The position numbers and the translations under genes were made by a program. From Nonomuraea ceibae (GTDB taxonomy: Bacteria; Actinomycetota; Actinomycetes; Streptosporangiales; Streptosporangiaceae), in assembly GCF_019396325.1 (NCBI RefSeq), contig NZ_JAHKRO010000078.1, positions 1 through 45,948 on the forward strand: a stretch of DNA of 45,948 nucleotides, written 5' to 3'. Below the pieces are notes generated by a model. The model searched no databases. It was given only the letters and a program-made list of their open reading frames with translations, and was not told the origin of the DNA. Shown here in pieces: positions 36,460 to 44,900 of this stretch; position 1 is the first letter of the stretch, and the number at the start of each line of letters is the position of its first letter.

Positions 36460-37323
36460 TTAGAACACGACGGCATGCTGCAGTGCGTGTCGGTCGATGA
36501 CGGTCGCTGTCGTGGCGATCTCCAGTGCGACGTGGCCTGGTGTGTCACCGGTGATCAGTCCCAGGACGGCCCACTCGACCATGGCGAGTTCTTCGGGGTG
36601 GTGCGCGAAGTGCGCGACGGGGTGGCTTCGGTAGAAGTCCAATCCGCTGGCCTGATGATCGGCTAGCGGCTCGGGCAGGACCTGGCGGTAGGCGTCGGCC
36701 AGGGCTGGCAGGTTCCACAGGGTGCTGAGGGGTTCGCAGCGGGACAATCGGACGGTGACGGCCGGCCCGAGCTCGCTGAGCGTGGTCGGTCCCTCCACGA
36801 GCTCCAGCGGGAAGTGGCACCGTTTGATCAGCTCGCGCAGGCCGGAAAGGTCTGGCGACGCCTGGCCCCTGCACAGGCTCGCCAGATCAGTGGAGGTCAG
36901 CACAGCTTCCGCGTGGGCCAGCGAGCCCTGCATGACGGCATGGATTGGCCAGGCGCGCCACTGGATGCCGGAGGGTAGAGCCCTGGTCAGGTTCTGGTGG
37001 ATGTCGGAGTCCGGAGGCTCGGCGAAGATCCGGTTCCAGGGGCTGCACATGCCGATGGCCGGCATGGGTATCTCCTGCCACCTGGTGATGAGCTGGTCGG
37101 CCATCGTGGCAACGTAGGGGATGAGGCCGTACCGTTCACGGCCCTGATACAGGCGTCCCTGCGCGAACAGGGAGTCGTGAGGTCCCGGCCCCCCCTTGGT
37201 TCCGGGACCTCGGCCCGCATCCCCCGGGCGCCAGGCCGGGATGCGGGGGTCGCTGAGGCAGCGCCAGCCGGTGTCGCTGCTGGCGTCGGCGTTCTCACCT
37301 GGTGATGGAGGACGATTCGGCAA
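36460..37323 (-). CDS. Unrecognised protein, up to 287 aa
   Basis: Coherent coding from at least codon 51 (SLFAQGRLYQGRERYGLIPY) to the stop, with good GC3. The product is mixed alpha/beta with no membrane helix or known motif that I can see. The start is uncertain. A TTG at 37323 has AAGGGG about 7 nt upstream, but that N-terminus crosses two strong hairpins; the next in-frame ATG is 37104, without a ribosome site. It precedes the SDR by 35 nt, suggesting a unit with SDR and P450. It diverges from the XRE operon. Confidence 0.6.
   Translation of the reverse strand: MPNRPPSPGENADASSDTGWRCLSDPRIPAWRPGDAGRGPGTKGGPGPHDSLFAQGRLYQGRERYGLIPYVATMADQLITRWQEIPMPAIGMCSPWNRIFAEPPDSDIHQNLTRALPSGIQWRAWPIHAVMQGSLAHAEAVLTSTDLASLCRGQASPDLSGLRELIKRCHFPLELVEGPTTLSELGPAVTVRLSRCEPLSTLWNLPALADAYRQVLPEPLADHQASGLDFYRSHPVAHFAHHPEELAMVEWAVLGLITGDTPGHVALEIATTATVIDRHALQHAVVF
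37179..37247. promoter_or_regulatory. Two adjacent perfect 10-bp hairpins
   Basis: Hairpin 1: GAGGTCCCGG (37179-37188) with CCGGGACCTC (37202-37211). Hairpin 2: CCCGCATCCC (37214-37223) with GGGATGCGGG (37238-37247). Only 2 bp separate them. They lie at the 5' end of the unknown gene and could be attenuator or protein-binding structures. Confidence 0.55.
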
Positions 37324-37408
37324 GCTCGGGCCCCTTCGTGTGCTGGTCAGGAACGATGGCGACCCCAGGGCTGCCCCGAGGTCGTCATGCTGGCGTCCAC
37401 CTCAAATG

Positions 37409-37452
37409 GCGCATCGAAGCGCTCTCGACGATGGCAGAGCGCTTCGATGCGC
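37409..37452. promoter_or_regulatory. Long palindrome, probable operator of the XRE operon
   Basis: Perfect 17-bp arms (GCGCATCGAAGCGCTCT, 37409-37425, and its complement at 37436-37452) around a 10-nt centre. The element CGCATCGAAGCG recurs as a half-site at 37516-37527 in the predicted promoter. Confidence 0.7.
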
Positions 37453-37511
37453 TATTACGATCACCATATGTCCCGGTTAATGTCAACGGTCAATGTCGCC
37501 CCAGAGCGCAC

Positions 37512-37541
37512 TTGTCGCATCGAAGCGACCTTCTGTAAGCT
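37512..37541 (+). promoter_or_regulatory. Predicted promoter of the XRE operon
   Basis: TTGTCG (37512-37517), 18 nt, TAAGCT (37536-37541): a fair sigma-70-type match, 40 bp before the GTG. A CGCATCGAAGCG half-site overlaps the -35 and spacer, so the bound regulator would block polymerase. Confidence 0.5.
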
Positions 37542-37580
37542 TGATCGCAGACATTACTTTTTGTCGAGGGAGACGTTTCC

Positions 37581-38174
37581 GTGTCCGACTCGCCCGACCA
37601 TCCGCCGTCGCCGCACGAGCGGGCCGCGCATCTCCAGAGCTTGCTGGACGAGGTGGCTGACCTGTCGGCCTCTGGTCCTCTGCCGATATCTGAACGGCTC
37701 AACCTGTTGATGGTGTTCGTTCCCGATCCGCAGACAGGGGAGCAGCTGAAGCAACCTCAGCTGGCCGAGAAATCAGGGGTCGATCGTCGTAATCTCAACA
37801 AAATCGTGCGTGGCAAGGTTGCCGTGCCCACAACGCAGACACTGCTGGCGCTGGCCAACAGCTTCGCCGTGCCTATCACCTACTTCACCGATCCGGATGT
37901 AGGCACTGTGCTGCGCAACGAACTGCAGCAGTTGCACCGGGCCGTCGACGTCGGACAACGACTCGATGAGTTGGGAGTCGTGTCGGCGAACTTCCGGACC
38001 GCACCCACAACGGCCGCTCTCTTGCAGCGCGTGGTGGGCCTAGTGGAAAGCGACGGCGACCAAGACAACCTCGCGGCCGCGAATCTGAAAGCGGTGGAAT
38101 CGCTGGTCACCGTGCTGGAGAACGCCAACGCCAGGCACGCCGAAAGCAGGCGGCCACAGCCGCGTCGCACGTGA
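37581..38174 (+). CDS. XRE-family transcription regulator, 197 aa
   Basis: An HTH of the Cro/CI type occupies about residues 57-103 (QPQLAEKSGVDRRNLNKIVR, then a second pair of helices). The C-terminal ~90 residues are helical and may dimerise or contact the metallopeptidase. GTG 37581 follows GGGAGA at 7 nt. It is the first gene of a tight operon: 3 nt to the ImmA/IrrE gene, which then overlaps the membrane gene. In such pairs the peptidase cleaves or relieves the XRE repressor. The palindrome and half-site upstream suggest self-repression. Confidence 0.9.
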   Translation: MSDSPDHPPSPHERAAHLQSLLDEVADLSASGPLPISERLNLLMVFVPDPQTGEQLKQPQLAEKSGVDRRNLNKIVRGKVAVPTTQTLLALANSFAVPITYFTDPDVGTVLRNELQQLHRAVDVGQRLDELGVVSANFRTAPTTAALLQRVVGLVESDGDQDNLAAANLKAVESLVTVLENANARHAESRRPQPRRT

Positions 38175-38177
38175 GCC

Positions 38178-38819
38178 ATGGCTGCTTTCGACGACGCCGA
38201 TGCGGATCTACCGCGCTTGTCCCTATCCGTTAGTGAGCTACTTCAACTGAAGGAGCGCCAGGTGTCAGACCGGGTGGTGAGGCTCGACGACATCGTCAGG
38301 CTGCTCCCACGTCGTTTCGTGCCATCACGGGATATCGATGCGGTGTGCGAGAAGCTGAGCACAATCCGCGACCGGGAAGTGATTCCCGCACCCTTCGATT
38401 CACGCCAGCACCCGATGATTTCCTGCAGCGTCACCGGTTTTTGCGTGCGAACGCAAGAGCGCGACTACATCGGCTATCCCGTGGACGCGCCAGACCTGTA
38501 CATCAAGGTCGTCTTCCTCCACGAGTTATGCCATTGGGCTCTCAATCACCGTGGTCAGCCAATGAGCCGTGCCCGTCTCATCCAAGCGGCAGCACCCACA
38601 CTGCATCTGCTGGCTGGGGAGACCATTCAGGAGATCCTGGGCCGGACCGGCCTCGACGATGACGTGGAGCAGGAAGCTGAGAGCTTCGCCTATCGGGTGG
38701 CGGGACTTCCCCTGCTCGGCGTGAACCGCATTGACCCGGGCGTTCCTGAGGTACTTCGCAACATGCGCGGTGCATTTACCGATCCGTTCGGCACGCTCCG
38801 GCGCCGGCGACCCGCGTGA
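38178..38819 (+). CDS. ImmA/IrrE-type metallopeptidase, 213 aa
   Basis: HELCH at 115-119 is the zinc-binding HExxH motif of ImmA/IrrE peptidases; an acidic helix VEQEAESFAYRV (163-174) supplies the third ligand. The family cleaves or inactivates partner XRE repressors when triggered. The pairing with the XRE gene directly upstream matches that model. The stop overlaps the next start (GTGA). Confidence 0.88.
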   Translation: MAAFDDADADLPRLSLSVSELLQLKERQVSDRVVRLDDIVRLLPRRFVPSRDIDAVCEKLSTIRDREVIPAPFDSRQHPMISCSVTGFCVRTQERDYIGYPVDAPDLYIKVVFLHELCHWALNHRGQPMSRARLIQAAAPTLHLLAGETIQEILGRTGLDDDVEQEAESFAYRVAGLPLLGVNRIDPGVPEVLRNMRGAFTDPFGTLRRRRPA

Positions 38820-40027
38820 CCCGCTCGGTAAGCGACGCGGCCGACATCGTCTTCATCGCGCTGATGTGGGTCATCGTGCTGGTGCGCGGCATCGCGATGC
38901 GCCACACCCAGGGACACCTGCTGATGTGGCTCGCCCTGACCTCCGGAATCACCAGTATCACCATCAACCAGACCCAACTGGCCGACCGGCTCACGGAATG
39001 GTCCGGCACGCCCGCGGTGGCCTTCACCTTGGATACTGTGCTCGCCTATGGCGCGGTCACGTGGGTGAACACGTTCTTTCTCGCCTCGGCCACCCCATCT
39101 GGCACCGCCACGTGGCGCCGCCGGCAATGGTACCCGTGGATGCTCACCATCCCCGCCTCACTCGCCCTGATCGTCCTTGCTTTCAGCAATCACCTGGACC
39201 TGTACGGCACCTACACGGCCGTGGGCGAGCATCGCGGGAGTCTCGCGCAGACGCTGATGGTCGTCATCTACGAGGCCACTCTGCTGGCGCATCTGTCGGT
39301 GATGGTCTGGCTGTTCGCCGTCTTGTCCCGTCGGGAAAGCAACATCGCGGTGCGCTGGGCTCTGGTCGCCGTGACGGTGACCTCGATCGGCGTGGCGAGC
39401 CGGCCGGTCTACACGCTGGTCACGATGGCCCTGCCTGAACCGCCCTGGATGTGGGACACCGATCTGGCGCTGCAGCTTCCGATGCCGTGGTACCTGCTGG
39501 GTTTCATCGCCGTCACGATCCTCGGTCTGGTCAGCGTCGCCCAGCAGCGCGCCACGCAGCGCCGCCTCGCCGCGCTCCAGCCGTTGCACGAAGCTCTGGA
39601 CCAGGTGATTGTCCGGCGGCGCGCTCAGCTTCCGGACCTGGCCCCGGTGCAGGCACTCATCGCCCGCTACACCGAGATCGAGGACGGATTGCGTCACTTG
39701 CGCGATTACGGTTCCGTCGAAGCGCTCGAGCTGGCTCAGCAGTTTGTCCAGGCCCATCGCGTATCCGGCAAGAGGCGCCGTGAGGCGATCGCCACAGCGG
39801 CCTGGATCGTCTTGACCCTCAGACACCTGGAAGCGCAAACGCCGCTGAAGAAGAGTGAGGTGACTTTCCCCCATGTCGCCTCAGAAGGCGGCAACCGTGA
39901 CATCGACCGGCTCGCCGACGTCTCGACCGCGTTCCAGCACCACCCTCTCGTCAAGGCCTTCGTCGACGCGTGCGAGGTACGCGAGGGCAAGCTCCACGTA
40001 CGCGGCCTCGCGTCGGCCCACTCGTAG
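38816..40027 (+). CDS. Multi-pass membrane protein, MAB_1171c-like, 403 aa
   Basis: About seven hydrophobic helices in the first ~240 residues (for example IVFIALMWVIVLVRGIAM and WYLLGFIAVTILGLVSVA), then a soluble ~160-residue helical C-terminal domain. The plan and the neighbourhood (XRE, ImmA/IrrE) match the MAB_1171c family, described as putative transporters; actual function is unknown. A membrane sensor feeding the peptidase would also fit. GTG 38816 overlaps the peptidase stop by 4 nt. Confidence 0.75.
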   Translation: MTRSVSDAADIVFIALMWVIVLVRGIAMRHTQGHLLMWLALTSGITSITINQTQLADRLTEWSGTPAVAFTLDTVLAYGAVTWVNTFFLASATPSGTATWRRRQWYPWMLTIPASLALIVLAFSNHLDLYGTYTAVGEHRGSLAQTLMVVIYEATLLAHLSVMVWLFAVLSRRESNIAVRWALVAVTVTSIGVASRPVYTLVTMALPEPPWMWDTDLALQLPMPWYLLGFIAVTILGLVSVAQQRATQRRLAALQPLHEALDQVIVRRRAQLPDLAPVQALIARYTEIEDGLRHLRDYGSVEALELAQQFVQAHRVSGKRRREAIATAAWIVLTLRHLEAQTPLKKSEVTFPHVASEGGNRDIDRLADVSTAFQHHPLVKAFVDACEVREGKLHVRGLASAHS

Positions 40028-40151
40028 ATCCTTCGGCCGAGGATCCGGCCACCCAACCGGGGGCATGGCCACAGGTCACCCCCGCTGTTCCGTTCCCTAT
40101 CCTCCCTCGCCCACAGGGGCCGACTGCGCTGCGCCGCGATGGAAGGCAACG

Positions 40152-40766
40152 ATGAAGCCGCACAGCCTTTTCCGGAGACTCGAACCGATTCCCCTGCCCA
40201 TCTTCATCGCCATCGCGTTGCCCATCGTGGTGGGATGGCACGCGGCGAGCTTGGCCGGCGTGCTGTGGGGTCTCATTCCGGCAGCCTTCACCGGGCTGAT
40301 CCCGCACCTGCTGAACCGCTGGGCCGCTCGGCACCATCCGGCGCCGTCCCTGGATGCGGGCAAGCCTTTGGTAGTCGTGGCAGGTTCGGCCGCCTCCCTG
40401 ATAACCGGTTTGATCATCGTTGCCGCCTTCCCGGCACCGCGCGCGGTCGTCGCCTGCGCAGCTGGCCTCTTCGCAATCCTGATCGCCGTAGGTATCGCCT
40501 CTGTTTGGCCTCGCCCGGACGGGTGTCGCGGGTGGAACCTCTCGGTGCACGCCTCGAGCAGCGCCGGCGCGGCGGTCGTCTGCATGGCTGAGTTCGGCGT
40601 CGCGATAGGAACAGTGGCGGCAGTCCTGGCCGTGGCCGTGGCCGGTGCCCGGGTAGGCGTGTACGCGGCCACCGAAGGCGCCGACGGTCACACCGCCGCC
40701 CAGGCCGTCGCCGGCACCCTCGTCGGGGCAATCATGTGCGGGATGATCTACACCCTGCTCCGATGA
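40152..40766 (+). CDS. Integral membrane protein, PAP2-like, 204 aa
   Basis: ATG 40152 follows GGAAGG; the longer frame from 39873 overlaps the previous gene and looks non-coding. Five to six hydrophobic helices. Near the C-terminus SVHASSSAG and ARVGV…DGHTAAQAVAG resemble the second and third PAP2 phosphatase motifs, but the usual HxxxD is HTAAQ and the first motif is unclear. It may therefore be inactive or misassigned. It follows the MAB_1171c-like gene by 124 nt and is probably in the same operon. Confidence 0.7.
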   Translation: MKPHSLFRRLEPIPLPIFIAIALPIVVGWHAASLAGVLWGLIPAAFTGLIPHLLNRWAARHHPAPSLDAGKPLVVVAGSAASLITGLIIVAAFPAPRAVVACAAGLFAILIAVGIASVWPRPDGCRGWNLSVHASSSAGAAVVCMAEFGVAIGTVAAVLAVAVAGARVGVYAATEGADGHTAAQAVAGTLVGAIMCGMIYTLLR

Positions 40767-40956
40767 CGGGGAAGCTGGTGATCATAACGTCCAGAGCCAT
40801 CACGATCGCTCACGAGAGCTGTCACCGCCCGGCTGTTCTGGCACGTGAACAACAAGCCGCGTGGACCCAGGACCGAGGCAGCAAATCCCCCCGCCTGCCT
40901 CGACAGCGCTGCCGGAAACCGCAGGCGCGCGAGTCTCGCCGAGCTCGGCTCCGTGC

Positions 40957-42285
40957 TCATCGTCGGGGCTCGGGCATCATGAGGAGCTGGTCCGGTCTGG
41001 GGACGACGCTCGGCTGCGCGGTCACCGTCCGCCCCGGGGCTGTCCGCAGGCGCCAGCGCGAGCAGAGCGTGGCTAGCACGACGATCATCTCGGTCCAGGC
41101 GAAGGCTTCGCCGATGCACTTGTGCGGGCCGGCACCGAAGGGCAGGAACGCCTTGCGCGGGATCCTGCTGGCCCGATCGGGCAGCCAGCGGTCCGGGTCA
41201 AAGCGGTCGTCGAAAAAGCGGTGGTCGCGGTGGATCAGATACGGGCTCAGCAGCACGTCGGAGCCCGGCGGCAGTACCGCGTCCCCGACGGGCACGGGGG
41301 TGACGGTGCTGCGCATAAGCAACAGCGCCGAGTACAGCCGGTTAGCCTCGGTGAGGACTTGGCCGATGTAGGGCAGGCGCGCCACGTCGGACACCTCGAC
41401 AGGCCGTCCGTCGAGCACGGTGTCGAGCTCGGCGTGCACTCGCCGCTCGACCTCAGGCCGGCGGGCGATCTCGTACAGGCTCCAGGCCAGCACAGCGGCC
41501 GGAGTGTCAGTGCCAGCTAACATGATCGTGATGATCTCGTCGCGTACCTGACCATCGGTCAGACCTTCCCCGCTCTCGGCGTCCCGGCCGGCGCACAGGG
41601 CAGCCAGGAGATTGCGCCCGGCCGGCGACATGGCGTGATGCTGGTCAATGGCGGCCTCGATGACGTGGCGCAGCCGTCGCACTGCCAGGTCATAGCGCCG
41701 GTTCAGGGGCAATGGCAGGCGTTCGAACGCCTCAGGAAGGAAAGCTCGTAGGGCCACGCTACGTGTGACGACAGGCAGCGACCGGCCGACCTCGGCCACG
41801 ACGGGGCCAGCCAGAGCGACCGAGAACAGTGCCTCGGCTGCTGCACTCACCGTCAGCCGATACAGCGCGCGGTCGATGCACACTGGCACGTTCGGCCGTA
41901 GCGACTCGGTCAGCCGCTGTGCCCCCCGCCTGATAATGGGGCCATACCCGGGGATCTGCCCGGGACGAAACGGGGGCTGCATCAGGCGCCGGCGCCGCAG
42001 ATGTGCGGAGCCTTCCAATGTGGCAAGGCTGTCGCCGATGAGTGAGTCGAGTTGTCTGAACATGCGCCCCACCCCGAGCGTGTGCGCCTGGGCCGCCAGG
42101 AGGGTGTCGGCCGGCTCATACGCTGTGACGACGTACATGGGAGCCGAACCGAGATAGATGCGGACCAGTCCGCGATCCGCCGCGCGGCCCAGTGAAGCAA
42201 TGAACGCCAAGGGGTTGCGCGCGAGCCCCATCAGATGGCCGATGAGAGGTAATCGGCCCGGTGCGGTTGGAATCGCCCCCATCAT
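40957..42285 (-). CDS. Cytochrome P450, 442 aa
   Basis: I-helix AGTDT (257-261), E313-x-x-R316 and heme loop FGAGPHKCIGEAFA with Cys390. The N-terminal Pro/Gly segment (TAPGRLPLIGHLMG) and length resemble CYP families that act on terpenoid or lipid-like substrates. It differs strongly from the P450 at 34-35.6 kb. ATG 42285 follows CAGGGGGCTC. It converges on the PAP2-like gene and is followed leftward by 190 bases without a clear terminator. A short gene appears to overlap its start by 4 nt. Confidence 0.93.
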   Translation of the reverse strand: MMGAIPTAPGRLPLIGHLMGLARNPLAFIASLGRAADRGLVRIYLGSAPMYVVTAYEPADTLLAAQAHTLGVGRMFRQLDSLIGDSLATLEGSAHLRRRRLMQPPFRPGQIPGYGPIIRRGAQRLTESLRPNVPVCIDRALYRLTVSAAAEALFSVALAGPVVAEVGRSLPVVTRSVALRAFLPEAFERLPLPLNRRYDLAVRRLRHVIEAAIDQHHAMSPAGRNLLAALCAGRDAESGEGLTDGQVRDEIITIMLAGTDTPAAVLAWSLYEIARRPEVERRVHAELDTVLDGRPVEVSDVARLPYIGQVLTEANRLYSALLLMRSTVTPVPVGDAVLPPGSDVLLSPYLIHRDHRFFDDRFDPDRWLPDRASRIPRKAFLPFGAGPHKCIGEAFAWTEMIVVLATLCSRWRLRTAPGRTVTAQPSVVPRPDQLLMMPEPRR

Positions 42286-42542
42286 GAGCCCCCTGCCGTT
42301 GCCTGGTGATCACCCGATTGCAGACAACCTCAGCTATGACCATTTGTCCAGCGTCCCATTCGAGCTCGCGCGCTTCGGGGGTGTTGAGCACGACGCCCTG
42401 GACGCGGGGATGGCGGTCGTCCAGGTCCAGGATGTCGCGGGCGGCGGCGAGGGCACGCAGCCGGTGGCATACGTCCTCGATGCGATTGGCCTCGGATGGC
42501 AGGCCATGCAGATCCGCGCAGTTCGGCCACCACGGTCAGCAC
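42282..42542 (-). pseudogene. Small gene upstream of the second P450, ~86 codons, two compensating frameshifts
   Basis: The frame from GTG 42542 starts VLTVVAELRG. From about 42515 the adjacent frame is strongly coding (LPSEANRIEDVCHRLRALAA, then ILDLDDRHPRVQGVVLNTPE). Near 42310 a return to the first frame gives a stop at 42282-42284 that overlaps the P450 ATG as ATGA. The indels cancel, and the overlap argues the gene was once coupled to the P450. Alternatively the middle frame simply runs on to 42116. Family unknown. Confidence 0.5.
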
Positions 42543-42544
42543 GT

Positions 42545-42823
42545 GTGCGGCTGAGCGACCTCACGACGCAGCGTAAGGCGTTCGCGGGCGACTATGCGCG
42601 GGGGCCGGTTCGGCGGGTGAAGTTCCGGCTTGCCGATCCGGCACCGGGCAACACACCGGGCAACACACCGGGCAGCACACCGGGCAGCACACCGGGCAGC
42701 ACACCGGGCAACACACCGGGCAACACACCGGGCAACACACCGGGCAACACACCGGGCAGCACACCGGGCAACACACCGGGAGCCGGTGAGGGGCGGATGG
42801 GCGAGGGGGACAGTCATGAATGA
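42545..42823 (+). CDS. Small protein with Gly-Asn/Ser-Thr-Pro repeats, 92 aa
   Basis: From GTG 42545 the frame reads VRLSDLTTQRKAFAGDYARG with good codon bias, then eleven GNTP or GSTP units and a short tail. The stop TGA (42821-42823) overlaps the ATG of the next gene, which supports translation. No ribosome site is obvious before the GTG, which sits only 2 bp from the start of the divergent gene, so the true start may differ. The repeat part would be an extended flexible tail. Function unknown. Confidence 0.5.
   Translation: MRLSDLTTQRKAFAGDYARGPVRRVKFRLADPAPGNTPGNTPGSTPGSTPGSTPGNTPGNTPGNTPGNTPGSTPGNTPGAGEGRMGEGDSHE
42647..42778. repeat. Eleven tandem copies of a 12-bp unit
   Basis: Unit GGCAACACACCG or GGCAGCACACCG repeated eleven times; only the A/G in the second codon (Asn or Ser) varies. 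A likely site of slippage that preserves the frame. Confidence 0.95.
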
Positions 42824-43073
42824 CGGGCAGGCGCGGCGGCTGGCTGAATTGCGGGCCGGCTATCCCCAGTGGGAGATCACCACGGAGTTGGCGTGGGGTG
42901 CTGCGGCGTGGCGACACCAAGCGCTGGACATAGAGGGAGTAGAGCGCGGGCTGGTCAACGTGCTGCTGGCGTGGGATGTGGAGGCGTTGGACGTGCGGCT
43001 GGCCCGTCAGGCGGCTGCGGAGGCAGGCGCCGCGCCCGCCCAAGGCAGCCATGAAGTGAGCTTCGGCGTGTAG
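42816..43073 (+). CDS. Small hypothetical protein, 85 aa
   Basis: ATG 42816 lies within the end of the repeat-protein gene (ATGAATGA overlap), following GAGGGGGA. The product is helical (MNDGQARRLAELRAGYPQWE, then ALDIEGVERGLVNVLLAWDV) with good codon bias. Probably made with the upstream repeat protein. No family recognised. Confidence 0.7.
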   Translation: MNDGQARRLAELRAGYPQWEITTELAWGAAAWRHQALDIEGVERGLVNVLLAWDVEALDVRLARQAAAEAGAAPAQGSHEVSFGV

Positions 43074-43655
43074 AGACGCCGTGTGAGTCGCCCCGGCCTA
43101 GCGTGCCCGTCCGCTGGGCCGGGTGCTAGCTGCCCCCGGCCAGAGGGGTGGGATCGACCCGGACCGAACCACCGCCCTCGGTCTGGCGGTCTCCCGCCTG
43201 GTGCGGCCTACCGGGATGGGCGTGTCCCCCGTGACGCCTTGCCGGTGGGTTCTGGCCGGGGGCTTCGAGCGCGCCGGGGGCCGGTGCGGAGGTACTCGAG
43301 GAAGCTCTTCTGGAAGGCGTGGTGCCGGTCGTGCGATCGGTGATCATGCCATCCGCCCGCTGACGGGCCGTACCCGGGGTTGCCACGCGTAAGGCTCCGG
43401 GCTTCTGCATGGGTCAGGACCTCTATTCCTGATCAAGGCCCCGGAGCTCCCCGGTGTTCACGCACTGGGCCGGGGCCGCCTTAACATGCACGTAGATCAC
43501 CATCAGCTTGCGGGCCGTAGGCATCTGCCTGCCTGCAGCCATGCAACCGCCAGATCTGGCTACGGTGGAAGATGTTGACCTGTTGTCCGTCGTGTAACAG
43601 GCAACAGCGGTCCACAAAAGCAGCGGTCAACAGCCATTCGAGACGTGGGCGCGCG
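43074..43655. other. Intergenic region before the XRE/TPR-like gene
   Basis: No supportable gene; a rightward frame around 43123-43270 (GGIDPDRTTALGLAVSRLVR) is mildly coding-like and could be a remnant. Near the right end are operator-like inverted repeats: CTGTTG (43580) with CAACAG (43602), and TGTTGACC (43573) with GGTCAACA (43625). Confidence 0.4.
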
Positions 43656-44900
43656 ATGACAACCTTTGGTGAGAAGACGCTGGCGTCTATGGTTGAATGC
43701 GACATTTCGTTGCGAGGGCTAACCAAGCTCACTCACTATGACGTGGGGTATCTGTCTCGGGTGGCTAATGACCTCAAGATCCCATCTCGGCCGCTGGCGG
43801 AGTGTCTGGAAAAGGCGTTGGGCGCGGACGGCGCGCTCCTTGATCTGGTGCCGGATCGTACGGCCGCACGGCGTCGTACGCGCACAGAGGCAGCTGGACG
43901 CCATGACGAGTTTCGAGCACCCGGTTCGGTGGAGCTGCGCATCCCGCCTGTGCAGGAGACTGATGTCACGGTCATCAGGGATATGCTACGTGCCTTGATC
44001 GCGAGCGATCGCCAGTTCGGCGGTAGTCATGCCCGCGCCTATGCGGCCGACTATCTGCACAACGTCATCCAGGCCCGTCTGCAGAACTCGACGCCCTCTC
44101 CCGTCCGGCGGGCGCTGTTCAGCGTCGCCACCGAGTTCGGCTTGCGTGTGGCTGCCATGCATCTGGACGCCGGCCACCCGGACATCTCCAAGAACTTGCT
44201 CGGCATGGCCTTCGCTATTGCGCAGGAGAGCGATGATGTGACGCTTGCAGCGTGGGTTTTGGCTCGCCGAGGCGAGCAGGAGATCTACGAGGCGATGCTT
44301 GCCCGTCATCGTGGAGGCAACCACGCCTTTCGGGCGCATCTCGATCAGGCCATCGCCTACACCAGCGGTGCAGCTGCCATGGCCGTCAACGCTCCGCCGA
44401 TGGCGCGAGCCTTCATCCTCACCAAGCAGGCATTGAGCTCCTCCCTCAAGGGGGATCGTGCAGCAGCCCTGGATGCTCTGGGTGTGATCTCGGCTGCCTC
44501 TGAGCAGGCGGGTGGCCGAGATGAGCCGGAGTGGATGGAGGCGTACGACTGGGGGCACCTGCGGCATGAGGCGGCTCGGTGTTATTACCACCTGGGGATG
44601 GGTGATCAAGCCGTTCAAGCGGTCGAAGAGTCATTGCAGCTACGCCGCGATATACGCCCACATGCGTTCTCCCTCGGCGTTCAAATCATCGGACTCACCC
44701 AGGCGAAAAGCGTTGATATTGATCGGGCCTGCGCACTTGGTCATGAGCTGATCGGTGCGGCTGCGCAACTGGATTCTCGGCGTGTGAATATTCGGCTAGG
44801 TGAAGCGCTGACGGCTTTGTCGCCCTATCGAAGGGTATCCGCTGTGCGGGATGTTTTTGAGGCTGCTGGGTTCCAGCCGCAGGATGGTGGCCATGGCTGA
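43656..44900 (+). CDS. XRE-type regulator with TPR-like helical region, 414 aa
   Basis: The first ~70 residues resemble a divergent HTH (LTKLTHYDVGYLSRVANDLK). From ~110 on the protein is helical repeats with TPR-like features (AARCYYHLGMGDQAVQAVEE). This plan is common in actinomycete regulators that sense small molecules or peptides. ATG 43656 is chosen; the frame extends to 43572 through the operator-like repeats. The stop overlaps the start of the kinase gene by 8 nt, so the two are co-expressed. Confidence 0.8.
   Translation: MTTFGEKTLASMVECDISLRGLTKLTHYDVGYLSRVANDLKIPSRPLAECLEKALGADGALLDLVPDRTAARRRTRTEAAGRHDEFRAPGSVELRIPPVQETDVTVIRDMLRALIASDRQFGGSHARAYAADYLHNVIQARLQNSTPSPVRRALFSVATEFGLRVAAMHLDAGHPDISKNLLGMAFAIAQESDDVTLAAWVLARRGEQEIYEAMLARHRGGNHAFRAHLDQAIAYTSGAAAMAVNAPPMARAFILTKQALSSSLKGDRAAALDALGVISAASEQAGGRDEPEWMEAYDWGHLRHEAARCYYHLGMGDQAVQAVEESLQLRRDIRPHAFSLGVQIIGLTQAKSVDIDRACALGHELIGAAAQLDSRRVNIRLGEALTALSPYRRVSAVRDVFEAAGFQPQDGGHG

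Noticed and set aside
42630..42815. Leftward or rightward frames reading Cys-Cys-Pro-Val or His-Arg-Ala-Thr repeats
   Set aside because: These are the other frames of the 12-bp repeat; only the GNTP frame has coding sequence on its left and a coupled stop.
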